Shown: one piece after another, positions 61,511 through 64,000 of the stretch
How positions within the stretch are numbered: position 1 is the stretch's first letter
Layout: each line of letters starts with the position of its first letter
Origin: Prauserella flavalba
GTDB lineage: Bacteria > Actinomycetota > Actinomycetes > Mycobacteriales > Pseudonocardiaceae
Length of the DNA stretch: 64,000 nucleotides
Direction: 5' to 3'
NCBI RefSeq assembly: GCF_003202235.1
Contig: NZ_MASU01000012.1
Coordinates: 275,320-339,319, forward strand
Notes under the pieces: model-generated
What the model saw: only the letters and a program-made list of their open reading frames with translations
What the model was told of the DNA's origin: nothing
Databases searched by the model: none
Program-made: the position numbers and the translations under genes

Positions 61511-62017
61511 ATGCCGCCTGCCACTTGCGATCCCCGCAGCCGTCGGGCCGCACACCCACGGACTCGACGGCTGGTACGCGTCGGCCTCTACCCGCGGTGG
61601 CCCACGCTCCGCGAAAGCGATCACCTGCAGACCTACGTCGCGGCCCAACCCGGTTGGCACATCGCTCTCCGCAGCAGCGACTACGCATCAGGCGGCACGC
61701 TGAAGCGTCCTGGGCTGCAACGGGTATTGGCGGCAGCCCGATCCGGAGTCATCGACGTGCTCGTCGTCAACCACCTGTACAGCCTTTCCCGCAAGACGCA
61801 GCACCTCGCCTTCGTGCTCAACGAGCTGACGTCCCGAGGCGTGCGGGTCGTCTCGGCCGCTGATCCCGCCCTCGACACGGAGACCGCGCACGGCCTCTTC
61901 CTCGTACGCGTGGTGAGTGCCGTCGCGGAGATCGAGCAGACCGGCGCACTCGCAGATCGTCGCGACCGTCGTCGCCACGACCAGCAATCCGCCGACGAGT
62001 CACCGCTCGCCGGGTAA
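61511..62017 (+). CDS. serine-recombinase catalytic-domain-like protein, active site lost
   Basis: A 168-residue protein equal to a stand-alone resolvase catalytic domain. The block RPGLQRVLAAARSGVIDVLVV and the later VRVVSAADPALDTETAHGLF and VVSAVAEIEQTG align with the family. The expected Y-x-R-V-S near the start reads LYPRWPT, so the nucleophilic Ser is Pro. The expected LDRLSR reads LYSLSR, removing two further catalytic residues. GGAAGG lies about 12 nt upstream of the ATG. It may act as a DNA-binding or dimer partner only. Confidence 0.7.
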   Translation: MPPATCDPRSRRAAHPRTRRLVRVGLYPRWPTLRESDHLQTYVAAQPGWHIALRSSDYASGGTLKRPGLQRVLAAARSGVIDVLVVNHLYSLSRKTQHLAFVLNELTSRGVRVVSAADPALDTETAHGLFLVRVVSAVAEIEQTGALADRRDRRRHDQQSADESPLAG

Positions 62018-62088
62018 CTGCAAATCCCGCCGGGGCCCACTGCGCCGACCAGCACATCCCCATCCAGACCGACTCGTAACGAGGTGTC

Positions 62089-62382
62089 ATGACCACCGAC
62101 TACGCCAACTCGGACAACGAACTCCAGCCGTCGGATGCCCCTGCGCCCACCACCCGCGCGGTGATCTACACGCGCGTGGCCTCGCTCGGACGGGCCGAGA
62201 CCGACCACAGCGTCACGGCCCAGCGTGCGGCATGTCTGCGCAAGGCCAGGGAACTGGGCGTCTGGCTCATCGACGAGTACGTCGACCCAAACGCTCGACT
62301 CTGGCGACGGCCGAAACGCCAGCTGTTCCGACGCATGCTCGCGCGGTTCCGCAGCCGTCGAGAAACAGCAACCCGGCCATGA
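62089..62382 (+). CDS. short serine-recombinase N-terminal-like protein
   Basis: A 97-residue protein that matches only the first half of a resolvase domain: RAVIYTRVASLGRAE, then VTAQRAACLRKARELGVWLIDEYVD. The nucleophile position after YTRV is Ala rather than Ser, with a Ser one residue later. It stops after RRMLARF, where the second half of the domain should begin. It follows the other recombinase-like gene by 71 nt. GAGGTG precedes the ATG. Probably not catalytic by itself. Confidence 0.65.
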   Translation: MTTDYANSDNELQPSDAPAPTTRAVIYTRVASLGRAETDHSVTAQRAACLRKARELGVWLIDEYVDPNARLWRRPKRQLFRRMLARFRSRRETATRP

Positions 62383-62509
62383 ATTCGCCGCTCGCCGGGA
62401 GCGCGCGATCCAGCCGCCAGGACCCACTCGCCGGTTGCACGGTCCTCCGTCCAGGCCGCCCTCAGAAGGAGGTGTCATGACACCCCTTGTGTCAACCTCA
62501 AGATCAAAG

Positions 62510-63748
62510 TCAGGCTGCGGTCGGCTGTTTCATCCGGTGTTGGGCGCCGCCGTGCAGGGCCGGGTCGTAGGGCGTGTGGTTTTGCCAGCAGCGCCAGAGG
62601 ACACGGATCCAGGCTCGGGCCAGGATGCGGGTGGCGTGGGGGTGGTCCTTGCCGGAGGCGCGTGCTCGGTTGTAGATGTCGGCGGCCCAGGGGCTGGAGT
62701 GGCGGCTGTTGTCGGCGAAGGTGGTGATGGCCAGGCGCAGGCGTTTGTTGCAGGCCCAGCGGAAGGACACGCCGCGTTGTTTGCCGGAGACTTTGGTGAC
62801 GGGCGTGATCCCGGCCAGTGCGGCGATGGCGTCGGGGTGGTCGAACGCGGCGCGGGAATCGCCCCATTCGGCCAGGATCTGGGCGGCGTTGATGGTGCCC
62901 GCACGGGGAAAGGATCGGAAGACCTTGCCGTCGGGGTGGGTGTCCATCTTCTCGGCAATGGAGCGGTCCAGGGCCTTGATCGCGGTATTGAGCGCGGTAA
63001 GCATGCCGACCTGGGCGAGCACGGCGTCCTGGACTCCTGTGGACACCACGGGATCGAGCGTGCCGGCCGGGGCAGAGCGCAGCCGGGCCAGCAGGACGGC
63101 GGCGGGTTTCCTGCCCGAATAGCCTTGTTTGGCGCAGAACGCGGCCAGCTGCTTCTCGGTCAACGAGGCCGCCGAGACGGCGGTGGGATAGCGGGTCAGG
63201 AACGCCAGGGCGATCGCGGACTCGATGTTGGCGAAGATGGCCTTGGCGCCTGGCCAGTGCGCGTCCAGCAATGCGGCGAGCTGGTTGGTCGCCGCTATAC
63301 GGGCCTCGACAAGATCACTACGGGTACGCACAACGGTGCGCAGTGCCTTGGTGTGACTGGACAACGGTGCGGCGGGGCGCAGCCGGTGGATCCGCACTCG
63401 CAGGTAGTCGGCGATCACGTGTGCGTCGCCGGGGTCGGATTTGGCGCCGGAGAGGACTTCGGCCTCGCGCCAGGTCTTGATCGCGTTCGGTTTGACCGGC
63501 AGCACCGGGTGACCGGCCTCCAGCAGCGCGTCCACCAGGCGCCCGTCCGGGCGCTCGATCGCCACCGGGATCTGCTCGGCCGGGCCGAGGCTGCCCAGCC
63601 TGGCGGCCAGCCGGCCGAAACCGGCGGCGGTGTGATCGATGGTGAACGCGGCGATCTTCTTGCCGGTGTGGTCGAGCACGCACACGGCATGCTCAGCCCC
63701 CGCCCAGTCGATCCCCACGAAGAACAGTGGCCCATCCTGCTGCGACAA
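62510..63748 (-). CDS. IS110-family DEDD transposase
   Basis: A 412-residue recombinase. The RuvC-like N-terminal domain has Asp14 (FVGIDWAGAEH), Glu65 (VAIERPDG), Asp105 and Asp108 (KSDPGDAHVIADYL). The C-terminal Tnp20 domain has the Ser-containing motif LAGITPVTKVSGKQRG. Both halves are intact and the frame is clean. These enzymes are guided by a structured RNA from the element's own non-coding end. Confidence 0.93.
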   Translation of the reverse strand: MSQQDGPLFFVGIDWAGAEHAVCVLDHTGKKIAAFTIDHTAAGFGRLAARLGSLGPAEQIPVAIERPDGRLVDALLEAGHPVLPVKPNAIKTWREAEVLSGAKSDPGDAHVIADYLRVRIHRLRPAAPLSSHTKALRTVVRTRSDLVEARIAATNQLAALLDAHWPGAKAIFANIESAIALAFLTRYPTAVSAASLTEKQLAAFCAKQGYSGRKPAAVLLARLRSAPAGTLDPVVSTGVQDAVLAQVGMLTALNTAIKALDRSIAEKMDTHPDGKVFRSFPRAGTINAAQILAEWGDSRAAFDHPDAIAALAGITPVTKVSGKQRGVSFRWACNKRLRLAITTFADNSRHSSPWAADIYNRARASGKDHPHATRILARAWIRVLWRCWQNHTPYDPALHGGAQHRMKQPTAA

Positions 63749-63888
63749 CCGGGTCGCCTTCCTGCGTGTAGTCCAGGGCAGGAGCCAGACGGAGGCAAGG
63801 GAACCGACAGCAGAGTGGTCACTAACCGGCGCTCGATCGCGCGTCCCTTTGTCATCGCTTCACGGTTCCGGGGAAGCCGGGGGCGGCA
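63749..63888 (-). ncRNA. candidate bridge-RNA region of the IS110 element
   Basis: This 140-nt non-coding segment lies directly upstream of the transposase start, inside the 9-bp repeat. In the IS110 group the bridge RNA is transcribed from this left end. I see GC-rich short complementary stretches but did not fold it, so the call rests on position and the known biology of the family. Confidence 0.4.
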
Positions 63889-64000
63889 GTGTCATGAAGG
63901 CCCACAAAGGGCGACCAGCCCAAGCCGTCACCCCGACTTCCGCCTAGTTCCTACCACAAGCCCCATCCAGGGGCCCGCACGGAAGAGGGTGCACTAGTGA

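Larger units (their letters stand above)
43504..62382. mobile_element. conjugative element (ICE or integrated plasmid), limits approximate
   Basis: This block holds a complete-looking set of type IV secretion genes, a replication-relaxation protein, an XRE regulator and several recombinase-like proteins, all typical of actinobacterial conjugative elements. Genes left of 43500 are unrelated lipid genes and IS scars. I see no tRNA gene, no att repeat, no intact integrase and no clear relaxase. The left edge is set by the last transfer gene and the right edge by the last recombinase-like gene before the IS110; the real ends may lie outside. Confidence 0.7.
62481..63897 (-). mobile_element. IS110-family insertion sequence
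   Basis: The element holds one DEDD transposase and is bounded by a 9-bp direct repeat, GTGTCATGA, at 62472-62480 and 63889-63897 (1417 bp apart), a size that fits IS110. IS110 elements lack terminal inverted repeats, and none were found. The exact tip-to-core junction cannot be set by eye. It sits directly after an AAGGAGG-type ribosome site and ATG (62477), so it interrupts whatever was translated from there. Confidence 0.75.

Noticed and set aside
62225..63997. Plus-strand frame of 590 codons
   Set aside because: Antisense of the IS110 transposase; Gly/Val-rich shadow without motifs.
1..64000. CRISPR array, rRNA or tRNA genes
   Set aside because: No regularly spaced repeats, no rRNA signatures and no complete tRNA fold were seen on reading both strands; a weak tRNA could be missed without a covariance search.

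Overview
This is a high-GC actinobacterial chromosome segment. The mce lipid-import operon, the F420-type LLM oxidoreductase, the FadD/FadE-type lipid genes and the actinobacterial type IV secretion genes suggest a Pseudonocardiales relative (Amycolatopsis, Saccharopolyspora or Pseudonocardia). The genus is an inference, because no rRNA or tRNA gene was found.

Layout. (1) Positions 1-7645, minus strand: an oxidation operon read from right to left as NDMA-type alcohol dehydrogenase, R2lox (R2-like ligand-binding oxidase), ferredoxin reductase, 7Fe ferredoxin, ECF sigma factor, aldehyde dehydrogenase, SCP2 lipid carrier and acyl-CoA synthetase (cut by the window edge). Together they could take a hydrocarbon or lipid from hydroxylation to acyl-CoA. 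A sensor kinase and a response regulator lie beside it (7835-9942). (2) Positions 9955-24350, minus strand: a translationally coupled mce operon with two MlaE/YrbE permeases, an MlaF-type ATPase, six MlaD/Mce proteins, an MMPL/RND transporter, a membrane-anchored parvulin and a small membrane protein. (3) Positions 24492-31282: a membrane protein, a CrtI-like FAD enzyme coupled to a DUF3556 membrane protein, an acyl-CoA ligase and a PucR regulator, with two palindromes. (4) Positions 31408-43491: a scarred region. It holds an IS256 copy with an internal deletion, a P450 pseudogene, an LLM oxidoreductase/TetR pair around a nested dyad operator, a thioesterase, an acyl-CoA dehydrogenase, a tetR with an early stop, a reductase fragment, an IS5-type insertion inside a small membrane-protein gene, an intact IS256 copy, and a nuclease-like gene split by an amber codon.

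(5) Positions 43504-62382: an integrative conjugative element or integrated plasmid. A minus-strand operon encodes a pilin-like protein, VirB6/TrbL-like, PrgI/VirB3-like, VirB4, a GP88-family protein, a TraG/VirD4-like coupling ATPase, a replication-relaxation protein and an NlpC/P60 wall hydrolase. A 539-bp CTAG-rich spacer separates it from a plus-strand operon with two degenerate methyltransferase-like proteins and a recombinase-domain protein that lacks its catalytic domain. To the right are an XRE regulator, a frameshifted gene and two short serine-recombinase-like proteins with substituted active-site residues. No intact integrase and no clear relaxase are visible. (6) Positions 62481-63897: an IS110 element between 9-bp direct repeats.

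Regions 1 and 2 fit together as lipid uptake followed by terminal oxidation and CoA activation. That functional link is inference from gene order and enzyme families; no substrate can be read from the sequence.
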